The notes: generated by a model from the letters alone, not told the origin. DNA of 64,000 bases from Geothrix sp. (GCF_030219325.1 NZ_CP126625.1:124001-188000); one strand, 5' to 3'; counted from the first letter of the stretch, positions 1 through 9,669 are shown. Translations and numbers: made by a program.

Positions 1-511
1 TGACCGTCTGCTCGTGAAGCGGAGCGGCGAGCCCCAGGCCATCGGCCACCTCCGGGTGGTCGAGGTGCGCGGAGACCAATGCGAATCGCACTTCGAGCCG
101 AAGGGATCCACCTACCCCATGAAGGGGGATCTCGCACTCCGCGAAGAGCTGAAGTGGTTGCCTGTGCCAGGGCCATTGAATGTCGACCCGCTGCCCAGGG
201 CCCTCCATCCCGCCGTCTCGCACGAGGCGCCGCCAAGGGAGGGGCTGCTCTTCTTCCTGCCCCAGCAGGCAGAGCTGAGCCCGGCGGGACTGAAGAAGCT
301 GGAGGCATGGGTCAGTGACTGGGGCGCCGAGGGGCGATGGGCCGTGCAGGTGCCTTCGGCCAAGGCTCTGCCCGCGGCCCTCCAGAAGCGGAGGGCGGAG
401 GCCCTCCTGGCAGCCCTCCGTTCGCTGGGCGTGGCCGAGGCCAAGCTCGAGACCCTGCCGAGAACGGCCGAAGGCAGGTACGACCCGGCCTGGATCCGCC
501 ACTGGGACTAG
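1..511 (+). CDS. C-terminal part of an envelope-type protein (5' end outside window)
   Basis: The frame is already open at base 2 and stays open to a TAG at 509-511, so the GTG at 14 is probably internal and the gene begins left of the window. About 169 residues remain. The first ~50 (LLVKRSGEPQAIGHLRVVEV) resemble the small beta-barrel that ends FlgT/LPP20-type proteins. The last ~80 (LSPAGLKKLEAWV, then RRAEALLAALRSLGV) have the spacing of a degenerate OmpA-like domain, in which an RxxA...L..LGV helix follows a peptidoglycan-contact loop. Both assignments come from reading and are weak. It ends 16 bases before the cation transporter on the same strand. A cell-envelope role is inference. Confidence 0.6.
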   Translation, partial: DRLLVKRSGEPQAIGHLRVVEVRGDQCESHFEPKGSTYPMKGDLALREELKWLPVPGPLNVDPLPRALHPAVSHEAPPREGLLFFLPQQAELSPAGLKKLEAWVSDWGAEGRWAVQVPSAKALPAALQKRRAEALLAALRSLGVAEAKLETLPRTAEGRYDPAWIRHWD

Positions 512-527
512 GCGCTAACCTGAATCC

Positions 528-1430
528 ATGTCCACTGGTTCAGCCCGCGCCGTCGCCCTCGCCTTGGCCGCCAACGGCGGCATCGCCCTGTCCAAGTTCG
601 CGGTGTTCCTCCTCACGGGCAGCTCCAGCCTGCTGACCGAGGCCATCCACTCCACCGCGGATTGCGCCAACCAGGTGCTGCTCTTCATCGGCATGAAGCA
701 GGGCGCCAGGCCCCCGAGTCCCAGGCACCCCCTGGGCCATGGCCAGGCGGCCTTCGTGGCCAGCTTCCTGGTGGCGCTGCTCCTCTTCACCGTGGGCGGC
801 CTCTACTCCCTGGTGGAAGGCGTGCACAAGATCCGCCACCCCGAGCAGCCGCATCACCTGGGCTGGGCCATCGGGCTCCTGCTCCTGGCCATCGGACTGG
901 AGGGCTGGTCACTGCGGGGCGCCCTGCGGGCGGCGGAGCCTGAACGCCGGGGCCGCTCCCTCCTGCGCTACTTGCAGCGCTCCAGCAGCACGGAGCTGGT
1001 GGTGGTGCTGGCCGAGGACATCGCCGCACTGCTGGGCCTCGTGTTCGCCCTGGCCGCCGTGCTGCTCACGCTGCTGACGGGCAACCCGGTGTGGGATGGC
1101 GTCGGCAGCGTGGCCATCGGCCTCCTGCTCATTGGCGTGGCGGCCTTCGTGGGGGTGGAGGTGACGAGCCTGCTGATGAACGAGGCACCGCCCCTCGCCC
1201 TGCGGGCGGCCATCCGGACCGCGGTGGACGAGGACCCCGCCGTGGAGCACGTGCTGAACCTGGTGGCCGTGATCGTGGGCAGCGAACGCCTGATGGTGGC
1301 CCTTCAGGTGAAGTTCCGGGAGCAACCCAGCGGCACGGCCCTGGTGGAGGCCATCAACGCCCTGGAGCGCCGGCTCCACGAGTGCTTTCCGCAGATCCAG
1401 CATCTCTTCGTCGAACCCGATCTGGACTGA
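528..1430 (+). CDS. cation diffusion facilitator family transporter
   Basis: This 300-residue inner-membrane protein belongs to the CDF family, which exports divalent metals such as Zn, Fe, Mn or Co by proton antiport. About six hydrophobic segments precede a cytosolic tail of ~90 residues. Segment 2 carries the metal-site motif HSTAD (HxxxD) in LLTEAIHSTADCANQVLLF. Segment 5 has AEDIAALLG, the ED variant seen in the SLC30A9-like branch instead of a second HxxxD. The loop between segments 2 and 3 has PRHPLGHGQAAF, matching the family's H-P-x-G-x-G/x-x loop. No clear Shine-Dalgarno lies before the ATG. Which metal is moved cannot be told, because no metal regulator or metal-handling gene is adjacent. 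Confidence 0.88.
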   Translation: MSTGSARAVALALAANGGIALSKFAVFLLTGSSSLLTEAIHSTADCANQVLLFIGMKQGARPPSPRHPLGHGQAAFVASFLVALLLFTVGGLYSLVEGVHKIRHPEQPHHLGWAIGLLLLAIGLEGWSLRGALRAAEPERRGRSLLRYLQRSSSTELVVVLAEDIAALLGLVFALAAVLLTLLTGNPVWDGVGSVAIGLLLIGVAAFVGVEVTSLLMNEAPPLALRAAIRTAVDEDPAVEHVLNLVAVIVGSERLMVALQVKFREQPSGTALVEAINALERRLHECFPQIQHLFVEPDLD

Positions 1431-2054
1431 TCAGGGCAGCTCGGAGGCCCCCAGGCGGAAGGTCTGTCCGAGCGCGCCGTAGTTGGGCCCGGCCACCGAG
1501 GCCAGTCGCGAGATCGGCGTCCAGCAACTGGCGTCGGCGCAGTCATGCTCGGTGCTCCAGATGCGCTCGGCGGCATGGGTGACCAGGACATCCAGGAGGA
1601 CGAGGGTGCTGGCGGGGCCCAGTTCCAGCTCGCGGTTGAGGCGGCACTCCAGGGCCACGGGGGCGTCCTTGAGGCGGGGAGGCACCACCAGGTCCGCTGC
1701 CTCGGTGGTGAGCCCGAGGCGCTCCACTTCGCTGATGTCCGGGTCCACCTCGGCGGCGCTGGCGTGGAGGGCCTCCAGCAGGGGCAGGTCCGCCAGATGC
1801 ACCACGGCCTCTCCGGAGGTCCGCAGGTTGTGGTGGGTGTCCTTCAGGGAGCCGTCCTTCCGGCGGCCCAAAGTGATGGCCAGCATGGGTGGCCCGAAGA
1901 TGCCCATGAAGCTGCTGAAGGGGGCGAGGTTCACCCGGCCCGATCCGTCCATGGTCGTGATCCAGGCGATGGGCCGCGGGATCACCAGGCTGGAGAGGAT
2001 GCGGTAGACGTCACGCTTGGGAAGGGCGGACAGGTCGCGACTGATCATGGTCAT
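1431..2054 (-). CDS. flavin reductase family protein (FMN-binding split barrel)
   Basis: A 207-residue cytosolic protein of the DIM6/NTAB/RutF-like flavin reductase family, FMN-binding split barrels that reduce flavin or act as small flavoprotein oxidoreductases. The N-terminal family signature is clear: [19 protein letters not shown], then [19 protein letters not shown] and a KDTHHNL.....AVVHL block that lines the flavin pocket. The start overlaps the stop of the upstream yjbQ-like gene as ATGA (2051-2054), so the two are probably translated together. Its stop lies directly next to the stop of the convergent cation transporter. The substrate is unknown; family members range from flavin reductases to hydroxylase partners. 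Confidence 0.82.
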   Translation of the reverse strand: MTMISRDLSALPKRDVYRILSSLVIPRPIAWITTMDGSGRVNLAPFSSFMGIFGPPMLAITLGRRKDGSLKDTHHNLRTSGEAVVHLADLPLLEALHASAAEVDPDISEVERLGLTTEAADLVVPPRLKDAPVALECRLNRELELGPASTLVLLDVLVTHAAERIWSTEHDCADASCWTPISRLASVAGPNYGALGQTFRLGASELP

Positions 2055-2485
2055 TCCCCGATCACCTTAATAAGGATGCGCTTGTCCCGGCGGCCGTCGA
2101 ACTCGCCATAGAAGATCTGCTCCCAGGTCCCGAAATCCAGGCGTCCCGCAGTAATGGCCACGACCACCTCTCTGCCCATGAGTTGGCGCTTGTGGTGGGC
2201 ATCGCCGTTGTCCTCTCCAGTCCGGTTGTGCAGATAGCCGCCCTGGATTGGATCGGTCCCTGCATTGAAAGGGGCCAACTTCTCCAGCCAGCGCAGGTAG
2301 TCCTGCTTGAGGCCCGATTCCTCGTCGTTGATGAAGACGCTGGAGGTGATGTGCATGGAGTTCACCAGGCAGAGCCCCTCCTGAATGCCGCTCTCCCGGA
2401 CAGCAGCAACCACCTCCTCCGTGATGTTCACGAAGCCCGAGCGGCTGGGGAGGTGGACGGTGAGGACTTTCCGGTGGCTCTTCAT
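2051..2485 (-). CDS. YjbQ family protein (UPF0047)
   Basis: A 144-residue single-domain protein of the YjbQ/UPF0047 family. Members were reported to have weak thiamine-phosphate synthase activity, but their real role is unsettled. Conserved elements are [12 protein letters not shown], a [21 protein letters not shown] block with the family's His/Asn/Asp-Ala-His cluster, and the closing [18 protein letters not shown]. The ATG at 2485 is chosen because the homologous region begins there; the upstream in-frame codons overlap a terminator and look non-coding. It is the first gene of a two-gene unit with the flavin reductase, joined by a 4-base overlap. Confidence 0.85.
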   Translation of the reverse strand: MKSHRKVLTVHLPSRSGFVNITEEVVAAVRESGIQEGLCLVNSMHITSSVFINDEESGLKQDYLRWLEKLAPFNAGTDPIQGGYLHNRTGEDNGDAHHKRQLMGREVVVAITAGRLDFGTWEQIFYGEFDGRRDKRILIKVIGE

Positions 2486-2497
2486 GGGCGAAGCATA

Positions 2498-2525
2498 ACC
2501 AAAAACCCGGGCCGGAGCCCGGGTT
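2498..2525 (-). terminator. intrinsic terminator of the PKD protein gene
   Basis: A perfect 9-base inverted repeat, AACCCGGGC (2504-2512) and GCCCGGGTT (2517-2525), encloses a 4-base loop. Read on the minus strand, the stem is followed by TTTTTGGTT. It lies 21 bases beyond the stop of the gene ending at 2547 and just before the yjbQ-like start, so it separates the two minus-strand units. Confidence 0.85.
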
Positions 2526-2546
2526 CGCAGCATGGGTGGCGTGGGC

Positions 2547-4412
2547 TCAGTAGCCGGCGATCTTGAAGTCGTCGAAGTTGACCCGGTTGGCGCTGCCGTC
2601 GGTCTTGCGCAGCTCGAAGCGGATGGCTCCGGGGACATTCACGGTGAAGGTGGCCGTGGCCAGGGTGGTGGACGAGGTGGTCACGGACGTTCCGGCCTGG
2701 GTCCAGGTGGTGCCGCCGTTCACGGAGTACCAGAGGCCCCAGGTGGCGTTGCCATCGGTTCCGTACTTCCCATGCTTGACGGTCACGGTCTTGGCCCCAG
2801 TGGCGAAGCTGAAGCCCATGGTGACCTTGCCGCTGTTGCGCACCCGGACGCTCTGGGTGCCGACCTTGGGGTCTGCGGTGGTGTTGCCCAGCAGGGCGTC
2901 GTCCAGGGTCCAGGAGCCGGTGGCGAGGGAGACGGCGCCCGTGGCATAGGCGCTCTTGGTGCCGGTGTCGAAGGTCTCCGAGAGGCTGGAGCCGGCGCTG
3001 GCCGTGAAGCTGGCGGCAATGGTGTGGTTCGCCGTGACGGCGGTGAACGTGTAGGTCCCGATGGCACCCTGGCTCACGCCGTCCACGGTGACGGCGCCGA
3101 TCACGTAGCCTGCGGACGGGGCGATGGAGAAGGTCTGGCTGCCACCGTTCGCCACGCTCACGGCTCCGGCCGGGGTGATGGTGCCACCCGTCCCCGCGCT
3201 GGCGGTGACGGTGAAGGCCGCGGCGTTCACGGTGATGGTGCGGGTGGCCGAAGCCGACTTGCCCTGGTTGCTGGTGGCGGTGAAGGTGGCGACGTAGGTG
3301 CCGGCGGTGGCATAGGTGTGGGCGACGGGGCCCAGGACCGCGGCGCTGGTGCCATCCCCGAAGGACCAGCTGTAGGTCATGGTGCTGCCGTCGGCGATGC
3401 TGGCGCTGCCCTGGAAGCTGATGGAGCCCCCCGCGGTGATGGTGGTGTTCGAGGCCGGGGAGGCGATGCCCACCACGGGCGTCGGGGCCACGGGCCCCGC
3501 ATCGCCCGCGAGGTAGGCCACGGCGTTCATGAAGAAGGCCCGGTTGCTGTTGATGGTGTAGCTGTTGTGGAGGGACTTGCCGGAAGTGGTGGTGGTGCCG
3601 TCGTCACTGGGAGAGCTGTCGCTGAGGGCGACCACGCGACCCGCTCCGACCGTCGACGTGACGATGAAGCTGCCGGTGTCGCCCGCGATCCCCGTGTGGA
3701 GGATCTCCCGGACATTGGGGTTCTGGGCGGTGTTGGGGGACAGGTAGGCGAAGCTGTGGAAGTCCATCAGGCTGAGCGTGCCGTAGGCGCCGTGGATGAT
3801 GGCCTGCTCGGCGGGGCTGGTGCCCGTGGCGAAGGCCGTACTGGTGGTGTTGGCGAGGGCGTCGCCGGGCCCGTGCCCGACGATGAAGGTGAAGCCGTAG
3901 GGGTTGCCGCCGTTGACGCTGACGAGGTCGTTGAAGACGGTGAAGGCGTCGGTGCTGCCGGGCACGGAGCTGGTCACGCGGCTGGCGCCCTGGTGGTTGC
4001 CGATGATGAAGAGGCCGCCGCCGCTCTGGACATAAGAATAGATGGCCTGCTTCTCGGCGGCCGTGAAGTAGACGTAGCACTCGGGGAGCACGTGGGCGGC
4101 GTACTTCGAGAGGTCCTGGGCGTTGGTGGTATCGCCATAGGTGATGCGCCCCCCCGGCGGGAGGGTCTCCACGGCGTAGCCGGCCTTGTTGAGGTCGAAG
4201 CCGAAGGCGCTGAGGCCGCCGTTCCAGGCGGTCTCGGTGGTGGGGTTGGCGGGGGAGGGGATGGGCTCGCTGGCGGAGCAGATCACCCACTCGGCGCTGG
4301 TGCCGCCATCCTCGTGCTTGGTGTGGTTGAAGAGGATCTTCTTCCCTGCGGCCTGGGCGAGCACGGAAGCGGCCGCCAGGAGGGCGCAGAGCGCGAATCT
4401 GAGGAAGGACAT
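2547..4412 (-). CDS. secreted ThuA-like/PKD multidomain protein
   Basis: A 621-residue exported protein. Residues 1-20 form a signal peptide ([16 protein letters not shown]). Residues ~24-300 look like a class I glutamine-amidotransferase-like (ThuA-type) fold: KILFNHTK at the first strand, then [17 protein letters not shown], the typical turn after which ThuA proteins place their glycine-rich loop. Residues ~311-395 are a PKD domain ([10 protein letters not shown]). Residues ~398-472 match the divergent InlB-type beta repeat ([20 protein letters not shown]). Residues ~478-621 form a jelly-roll-like C-terminal module ending [10 protein letters not shown]. The ATG at 4412 directly precedes the signal peptide; open frame upstream is antisense to the next gene. 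Substrate unknown; binding or cleaving extracellular polymer is inference. A terminator follows at 2504-2525. Confidence 0.75.
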   Translation of the reverse strand: MSFLRFALCALLAAASVLAQAAGKKILFNHTKHEDGGTSAEWVICSASEPIPSPANPTTETAWNGGLSAFGFDLNKAGYAVETLPPGGRITYGDTTNAQDLSKYAAHVLPECYVYFTAAEKQAIYSYVQSGGGLFIIGNHQGASRVTSSVPGSTDAFTVFNDLVSVNGGNPYGFTFIVGHGPGDALANTTSTAFATGTSPAEQAIIHGAYGTLSLMDFHSFAYLSPNTAQNPNVREILHTGIAGDTGSFIVTSTVGAGRVVALSDSSPSDDGTTTTSGKSLHNSYTINSNRAFFMNAVAYLAGDAGPVAPTPVVGIASPASNTTITAGGSISFQGSASIADGSTMTYSWSFGDGTSAAVLGPVAHTYATAGTYVATFTATSNQGKSASATRTITVNAAAFTVTASAGTGGTITPAGAVSVANGGSQTFSIAPSAGYVIGAVTVDGVSQGAIGTYTFTAVTANHTIAASFTASAGSSLSETFDTGTKSAYATGAVSLATGSWTLDDALLGNTTADPKVGTQSVRVRNSGKVTMGFSFATGAKTVTVKHGKYGTDGNATWGLWYSVNGGTTWTQAGTSVTTSSTTLATATFTVNVPGAIRFELRKTDGSANRVNFDDFKIAGY

Positions 4413-4556
4413 GGTCACCTCGTGAAGGGGATTGGGGGAACCCCATTCCACCCCAGGCACGGATGAATGCGAGGTGAATTCTCCGTTCTTCACATCAATT
4501 AACAAGGAGGCTGGGCGGCCTTCTCGCGGCACACTGGTATCCCACCAGGACTTCCC
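4413..4556. promoter_or_regulatory. divergent promoter region, PKD protein / DUF1573-like protein
   Basis: These 144 bases separate two divergent genes for exported proteins. The stretch around 4480-4510 (TTCTCCGTTCTTCACATCAATTAACAAGGAGG split over that span) is clearly AT-richer than its surroundings and is the likeliest site of the promoters. No operator could be assigned. Confidence 0.4.
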
Positions 4557-5603
4557 ATGTTCTTGCTTCCCGCCCTCCTGTTCCTGCAGGCCCAGGCCCC
4601 GGCGACCGGGCCCCAGCCGACGCCTCCGGATCCGGTTCCGCCGGCCCGCATCGAGATGACCACGCCCTTCCCGGTGCACCTGGGCAGCGTGGGTCCCCGG
4701 GAGCTCCGGGAGGCGGTCTATGGCATCAAGAGCACGCACGACCGTCCCTTCCGCTTCCGTCTGCTGGACCTGTCCCTGGGGTTGACCCTCGACGAGGGCC
4801 AGTTCACCGGGCCCCTGCAACCCGGCGAGGTCCGCATGGTCAAGGTGCGGGTGGACCCGACGGGCATGGAGGGCTTCGTCCGGGGCGCGGTGCGGCTGGG
4901 GACGGATGATCCGACGCAGCCCAACTACATCCTCCGCTACGACATGACCGTGCGGCCCGAAGTGGCCGTGGACGCCGAACGCAAGAGCCTGGGGGAGGTG
5001 GCCCCCCACGAGAGCCCCGAGCTCCGGTTCCGGTTCACGCGGGAAGGCGGCGATCCGCTCAAGCTCGTCCTGGCCGGCGAACTGCCCGCGCACCTGGAGG
5101 CTGAGCTGATCCACGAAGGCCCCGTGGCGGACCTGCGGGTCACCCTGCGCCCGGCGCGTCTCAAGCCCGGCGCCATGGCCGGCCTGGACGTGCTCAAGGT
5201 GGCGACCAACGGGCCCCGGCAGCCGCTCTTCACCCTGTACCTCGACTGGCGTCTCGCGGTCCCCGTGATCGCCCAGCCCTCCCGGCTCGTGTTCAGCGAC
5301 CTGAAGACTACCCTGCTGGGGTTGGAGCTCACGGCCCGGGACGGCCGGCCCTTCCGCATCCGCAAGGCGGAGATCCAGGGCCGGGGCTTCGAGCTCCTCG
5401 ACCGGCCCACGGCGGAATCCAGCCGGCACACGATCCGGGTCCGCCGGACGGGCTCGACGCCGGAGGCGATGCTGGTGCTCGAGTGTTCCAACCAGGAGGA
5501 TCCCCTCAAGGTGCCCCTGCGCTTCCTCGATCCGAAGGCGCGACCTCCCAGGAACGGCCGCCCCGCGCCGCCCCCCGCGGACGAAGGGCACCACCATCAC
5601 TAG
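4557..5603 (+). CDS. exported DUF1573-like beta-sandwich protein
   Basis: A 348-residue protein with a short signal peptide (FLLPALLFLQAQA) followed by a proline-rich linker. The body holds about three repeated beta-sandwich units: FPVHLGSVGPRELREAVYG, then VAVDAERKSLGEVAPHESPEL, then PSRLVFSDLKTTLLGLELTA. Each reads like the DUF1573/ASPM-SPD-2-Hydin theme of F-x-G-x-V-x-x-G-x followed by paired strands, which usually binds proteins. This is a fold-level guess. The protein ends in a natural EGHHHH tail. It is divergent from the PKD protein, and its stop codon lies inside the first arm of a 13-base inverted repeat (see the gap after it). Function unknown. Confidence 0.65.
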   Translation: MFLLPALLFLQAQAPATGPQPTPPDPVPPARIEMTTPFPVHLGSVGPRELREAVYGIKSTHDRPFRFRLLDLSLGLTLDEGQFTGPLQPGEVRMVKVRVDPTGMEGFVRGAVRLGTDDPTQPNYILRYDMTVRPEVAVDAERKSLGEVAPHESPELRFRFTREGGDPLKLVLAGELPAHLEAELIHEGPVADLRVTLRPARLKPGAMAGLDVLKVATNGPRQPLFTLYLDWRLAVPVIAQPSRLVFSDLKTTLLGLELTARDGRPFRIRKAEIQGRGFELLDRPTAESSRHTIRVRRTGSTPEAMLVLECSNQEDPLKVPLRFLDPKARPPRNGRPAPPPADEGHHHH

Positions 5604-5653
5604 TGCACCTCGCCTGAAACACCTGGATCAATGGGCTGGTGGCGAGGTGCACT
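5602..5653. repeat. 13-base perfect inverted repeat at the stop codon
   Basis: AGTGCACCTCGCC (5602-5614) and GGCGAGGTGCACT (5641-5653) are perfect inverted copies separated by 26 bases. The first arm begins inside the TAG stop of the preceding gene. There is no T-run after the right arm, so a classical intrinsic terminator is unlikely. Confidence 0.8.
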
Positions 5654-5656
5654 TCC

Positions 5657-5774
5657 CCCGGCCAACGCGTGCGTTGGCCGGGATCTAGGGTCATCGGGGC
5701 ATGGCCCCACTGGCGCCCTTGCGCGCAGACGCGCCAGGGCTGTCACCCCGCTGGGGGCACTGGCGTGCCCCCAG
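5657..5774. repeat. cluster of perfect hairpins in the 5604-5908 gap
   Basis: Three further inverted repeats follow closely: CCCGGCCAACGC (5657-5668) with GCGTTGGCCGGG (5671-5682); CTGGCGC (5710-5716) with GCGCCAG (5731-5737); and CTGGGGGCAC (5751-5760) with GTGCCCCCAG (5765-5774). A shorter GGGGC-ATG-GCCCC lies at 5696-5708. No convincing gene fits the 305-base gap. It may be a structured RNA, a stacked termination region or a protein-binding array. Confidence 0.6.
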
Positions 5775-5897
5775 ACCCCCGCCACGTGGTGCCCACCTGC
5801 GCGGCGTCGGGTCCACCCATTTCGCGCGGGCACCTCCAGCTGCTCCGCGAGGCCGTCACAGCCCGGCCTCGCCGGCCTGCTAAGCTGACTCGCCCCT

Positions 5898-5904
5898 GGA
5901 GGTG
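5898..5904 (+). promoter_or_regulatory. Shine-Dalgarno that sets the SPFH gene start
   Basis: GGAGGTG lies 4 bases before the ATG at 5909. A TTG codon at 5906 is also in frame, but it is too close to this site, so ATG at 5909 is preferred. Confidence 0.7.
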
Positions 5905-5908
5905 ATTG

Positions 5909-6820
5909 ATGGTCCTCGTTGCCGTTCTGCTCATCGTGATTGGCGTGCTGGCGTGGAGGTGGAAGACGAAGGTCGGCTTCCCCCTGTCCTCGCGCCTGGT
6001 CATCGTGCAGTGGCTGGGGCTGGGGCTGGGTGTGGTGGTCCTCCTGGCCTCCATGGCCGTGGTGGTGCCTCCGGGCCAGGCGGGCATCCAGATCCTGTTC
6101 GGCAAGGTGAACGACGCGCCCCTGCCTTCGGGGCTGCACTTCATCAACCCCTTCGCCCAGGTGGTGGAGATGGAGGTGCGCACCAAGAACTACACCATGT
6201 CGAACGTGGCCGACGAGGGGCAGCGCAAGGGCGACGATTCCATCGCCGTGATCAGCAGCGACGGCCTCACGGTCAAGCTGGATGCCACCGTCTTCTACTC
6301 TCTCCAGCAGGCCCGCCTGCCGGAGATCTATCGCACCATCGGGCCCGACGTGGAGGAGCGCATCGTGCGCAGCGAGATCCGCGCGAGCCTGCGTGATGCG
6401 GCTGCCGCCCTGACCGCGACCGAGCTCTACACGTCCAAGCGGCAGGCCTTCATCGAGCAGGTGAGCAAGGCCCTCAAGGCGGCCTTCGAGAAGCGGGGCA
6501 TCACGCTGGAGCAGATGCTGCTTCGCAACGTCATCCTGCCGGACCAGATCACCAAGGCCATCAACGACAAGATCGCCGCGGACCAGGATGCCCAGAAGAT
6601 GGCCTTCGTGCTGCAGAAGGAGAAGCAGGAGGCGGAGCGCAAGCGCATCGAGGCCGAGGGCCAGGCCCGCGCCCAGCAGATCGTGAGCCAGAGCCTGACG
6701 CCCCAGATCATCGAGAACAACCGCATCCAGGCCCTGCGCGAGATCGGCGCCAAGGGCAACCTGATCATCACCCCCATGGGCGGTGCGACGCCCATGATCC
6801 AGGTGCCCGCCAGAAAGTAG
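5909..6820 (+). CDS. SPFH/prohibitin-family membrane protein
   Basis: A 303-residue protein of the SPFH (stomatin/prohibitin/flotillin/HflK) superfamily, which forms oligomeric rings at the membrane, often with proteases or in lipid microdomains. Two N-terminal hydrophobic segments (VLVAVLLIVIGVLAW and LGLGVVVLLASMAVVV) come before the signature VPPGQAGIQILFGKV. The SPFH core runs ~55-210 (LDATVFYSL, EERIVRSEIRASLRDAAA). A charged coiled-coil helix follows at ~215-265 (LQKEKQEAERKRIEAEGQARAQQI). The C-terminal strand INPMG-like IITPMGG is typical of prohibitins. No NfeD partner is adjacent; the convergent HtrA-type gene is the only protease nearby. Function beyond membrane organisation is not shown. 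Confidence 0.85.
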   Translation: MVLVAVLLIVIGVLAWRWKTKVGFPLSSRLVIVQWLGLGLGVVVLLASMAVVVPPGQAGIQILFGKVNDAPLPSGLHFINPFAQVVEMEVRTKNYTMSNVADEGQRKGDDSIAVISSDGLTVKLDATVFYSLQQARLPEIYRTIGPDVEERIVRSEIRASLRDAAAALTATELYTSKRQAFIEQVSKALKAAFEKRGITLEQMLLRNVILPDQITKAINDKIAADQDAQKMAFVLQKEKQEAERKRIEAEGQARAQQIVSQSLTPQIIENNRIQALREIGAKGNLIITPMGGATPMIQVPARK

Positions 6821-6843
6821 CGACCCCCGCCCGCGTTGACGAC

Positions 6844-8043
6844 TCAGAGGCTGTCGGGCGGCGGCTTCACGGGGCGGCCAGCGACCGGTTTCCGCAGGTC
6901 CAGCACCACCTTGATGACCTGCCCCTCACGCAGGACGTCAAAGACGACCTCCTCCGGGGGCGGCTCAGCCTCGACCATGGCCAGGTATTCCAGGAAGGCC
7001 TTGAACTGGCCCGCGCTGGTGAGGGGCTCACCCTGGAATGCCAGCAGGATGTCCCCCATGGCGATGAGCTGGCCGTCCTTGTCGAGCTTGAGGGGCCTGA
7101 GACCCGCCCTGGCTGCGGAGGTGTCCGCGTCCACCCCCGATACCACCAGACCCCGCTTGATGCCAAAGACCTGATCGGCATCGAAGGGCGTCAAGGTGGT
7201 GAAGCCCATGTGAACGGTCTCAATCTGCCCCTTGGCGATGAGCCTTGGAACGATGTTGTTCAGGGTGTCGACGGGGAGGGCGAAGCCGACACCCACGGAG
7301 CCCTCGGACCGGGTGGCGACGATGGCGGTGTTCATGCCGATGAGCCGCCCACTTGTGTCCAGGAGGGGGCCGCCGGAATTGCCCGGATTGATGGCGGCGT
7401 CGGTCTGGATGGAGTTGGTGGTCCGGGTGTTGTAGCCCGTCGAGATCTCCCGGCCCAGGGCGGAGATGACCCCCTTGGTCAGGGAGTGGTCGAGGCCGAA
7501 GGGATTGCCGATGGCCAGGACGGTCTGGCCCACCTGCAGGTTGGACCGCTGGCCGAGGGGGATGGGGCGCATGGCTTCAAGGGGCGCGAAGGCCTGGATG
7601 ACCGCGATGTCATAGGCAAAGCTCTTGCCGATGACCCGCCCCTTGTAGGCCTTGCCATTGGCCAAGGTGATCTCGACTTCCGTCACGTCCGCGAAGAGCT
7701 TCCCGTCGACTTCGGCGCTGATCACGTGGCGGTTGGTGACAATGTGTCCCCATTCATCCCAGATGAAGCCCGTGCCGCTGCCCGTGGGGATCTTGGGTGG
7801 TCCTTTGGGATCGGGGTTGGGGAGAAAGGCCGAGATGTAGACCACGCTCGGTTTGGCCTCCTTGAATCGCCGGATGGTGTTCCTTTCCTCTGAGTTCAAG
7901 GGCGCGCGGGGAGCGACCGGGCGGGGCTTGGCGTGGGCCCGGAACCGCTGGATGGTGGTGTCCTCCGTCGGGGGCGCGACCCTGGGCCGGGTCTGGGCGG
8001 TCAGGATCGGGACCAGCAGGGTGAGCAGAGCGACGCGGATCAT
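6844..8043 (-). CDS. HtrA/Deg-type trypsin-like serine protease with PDZ domain
   Basis: A 399-residue exported S1C protease for envelope protein quality control. A signal peptide occupies residues 1-17 ([16 protein letters not shown]). The protease domain (~62-255) has the full triad: His106 in TNRHVIS, Asp145 in AYDIAVIQ, Ser223 in [11 protein letters not shown] single PDZ-like domain follows (~270-385; [21 protein letters not shown], then [18 protein letters not shown]). HtrA members usually have one or two PDZ domains, so this is a one-PDZ, DegS/HhoA-like layout but without an obvious membrane anchor after cleavage. The ATG at 8043 is chosen for its GGGAG site and the signal peptide. It is divergent from the tandem TPR genes, with about 100 bases between. 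Confidence 0.9.
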   Translation of the reverse strand: MIRVALLTLLVPILTAQTRPRVAPPTEDTTIQRFRAHAKPRPVAPRAPLNSEERNTIRRFKEAKPSVVYISAFLPNPDPKGPPKIPTGSGTGFIWDEWGHIVTNRHVISAEVDGKLFADVTEVEITLANGKAYKGRVIGKSFAYDIAVIQAFAPLEAMRPIPLGQRSNLQVGQTVLAIGNPFGLDHSLTKGVISALGREISTGYNTRTTNSIQTDAAINPGNSGGPLLDTSGRLIGMNTAIVATRSEGSVGVGFALPVDTLNNIVPRLIAKGQIETVHMGFTTLTPFDADQVFGIKRGLVVSGVDADTSAARAGLRPLKLDKDGQLIAMGDILLAFQGEPLTSAGQFKAFLEYLAMVEAEPPPEEVVFDVLREGQVIKVVLDLRKPVAGRPVKPPPDSL

Positions 8044-8144
8044 GGGGGCTCCCGGGACGATTATGGGGTCTCGGGACGGCGGCGCCTCCTCCACGCTCCC
8101 CCGGATCTGAGGTACCTTGGAGAATCCCCTTTCCGGAACCCTCC

Positions 8145-9662
8145 ATGGCCGGCCCTCCCGATCCGTCCCCGCCGCGCCGACCCTCCCTGGCCGTCCTCCT
8201 TCCGTTGGCGGTCCTGCTGCTGTCGGGGATCGGTACCGCCTGGATGCTGCATCGCAGGGGCTTCGGCCGGTCGGTGCAGGTCCTGCTCATCCGCTCTGAA
8301 GGCGCCGACCAGGACGGCCTCGACCCCGACTTCCGCTCCGCCTTCCGGGATCTGGTGGAATACGACCTGGAGACGCTGGCGCCAGTGTCCCTCACGCATC
8401 TGTCCTACGCGCCCGGGCCGGAGCACCTGAAGCGTCTTCCGGATGCGGCCCTGGTGCTGGAATTGAGGCCGCGACGCGAAGGCCTCCAACTGGCCCTGAC
8501 CCTCCGGGCGGCCCGGGTGGATGCCCTGCGGTCCCGCGGCGGCTCAGCCTGGCGGGTCCTGGAGATCTCCGCCCGGTCGCCCCGTGAGGCCTTCGCGGCG
8601 CTGCGGGAGGAACTCCCCTTCCGCTTGGCACGGGAAGCCGGCGGGGGGGGCCTGATCCCCGGTGAGCCGGAGACCTTCTGGTCCCTTCTGCAGGCCATGG
8701 CCTGGCACCGGCAGAACGCCCGCCTGGGGGCGGCCATGGAACTGGCGAAGCGGGTCACGGATTCGGAGCCCCACTGCGCCACGGCCTGGATGACCCGGGG
8801 GGACCTGCTCTACCGCCAGCTTCTGATCGATCCCCAGGGCCACCCGCAGGGGCAGGCCGAGGCTGAGCGCTACTTCCGCACGGCCCTCGACCTGTCCCCC
8901 AGCCATCCCCACTGCGGGTACCTGCTTGCCCAGCTGAAGATCGACGCGGGGGACCAGCGCGAGGCCCTCTACGTGCTCCAGCAGAGCCTCCGGTCCCATC
9001 CCCTGGATCCCACCCTCTACACGGGGCTGGCCTATGCGGCGCGCTGCGCGGGCCTGCTGGGCCTGGCCGAGAAGGCCCTGGCCCGGCGGGACCAGCTGGT
9101 CTTCGCGGATCTCGAACCAAACGCCACCGAGAACGCCTACCTCTACAGCGGTGACCTGGAGCGCTTCGAGGGTGGACTCAACGAACACCCGGGGGATCCG
9201 CGCAACGCCGTGGTCCGCTTCTACCGGGGCTACGTGGCTCTGATGCGGGGCGACCGGACGCTGGCCCGGTACTGGTTCGCCCAGGCCCAGGCCCTGCCGG
9301 AAGGGTTCGCCCAGTTCCACCAGCTGGCCAGCATCTATGAAGCCGTGGCCGAAGGGCGGGCGAGCCTGGCCGCCGAGCGGCTGCGCCGCCTCGAGGAGGC
9401 CCGGGTGGGGCTCCGGGTGCCGGATGGGGAATTCACCTTCAAGATGGCCGAGGCCTGTGCCCTGACGGGGGACCTGCACGGAGCCATGGTGCATGCCGAC
9501 CGGGCCTTCAGCCAGGGCTTCGGCTGCACCCGTTGGTACCAGGAGAGTCCCTTCCTGGCCCCCATCCGGGGCACGGCCCGGTGGAACGCGCTGATCCAGC
9601 ACCTGGAGGAACGGCAGCGGCTCCTGCAAGCGCACTTCTCTCCGGCCCAGTTTGGGATCTAA
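8145..9662 (+). CDS. TPR-repeat membrane protein (paralogue 1)
   Basis: A 505-residue protein with a short proline/arginine-rich start and one membrane anchor (~15-35, [19 protein letters not shown]). A ~150-residue unassigned domain follows, then helical repeats from ~185 that read as TPRs: [55 protein letters not shown]. It closes with the block [19 protein letters not shown], typical of the end of CadC/TPR-type signalling proteins, where a 'depth' segment is followed by a short helical tail. It overlaps or nearly touches the next gene, a clear paralogue with the same layout. TPRs bind proteins; the target is unknown. Confidence 0.75.
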   Translation: MAGPPDPSPPRRPSLAVLLPLAVLLLSGIGTAWMLHRRGFGRSVQVLLIRSEGADQDGLDPDFRSAFRDLVEYDLETLAPVSLTHLSYAPGPEHLKRLPDAALVLELRPRREGLQLALTLRAARVDALRSRGGSAWRVLEISARSPREAFAALREELPFRLAREAGGGGLIPGEPETFWSLLQAMAWHRQNARLGAAMELAKRVTDSEPHCATAWMTRGDLLYRQLLIDPQGHPQGQAEAERYFRTALDLSPSHPHCGYLLAQLKIDAGDQREALYVLQQSLRSHPLDPTLYTGLAYAARCAGLLGLAEKALARRDQLVFADLEPNATENAYLYSGDLERFEGGLNEHPGDPRNAVVRFYRGYVALMRGDRTLARYWFAQAQALPEGFAQFHQLASIYEAVAEGRASLAAERLRRLEEARVGLRVPDGEFTFKMAEACALTGDLHGAMVHADRAFSQGFGCTRWYQESPFLAPIRGTARWNALIQHLEERQRLLQAHFSPAQFGI

Positions 9663-9669
9663 GCTGGGG

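Noticed and set aside
4413-5600. N-terminal extension of the PKD protein into the DUF1573-like gene
   Set aside because: The frame is open, but a signal peptide begins at 4412, and the extra part is antisense to another gene with its own start and signal peptide.
5586-5600. Engineered His-tag at the end of the DUF1573-like protein
   Set aside because: Only four His codons follow Gly and there is no vector sequence; it is a natural tail.
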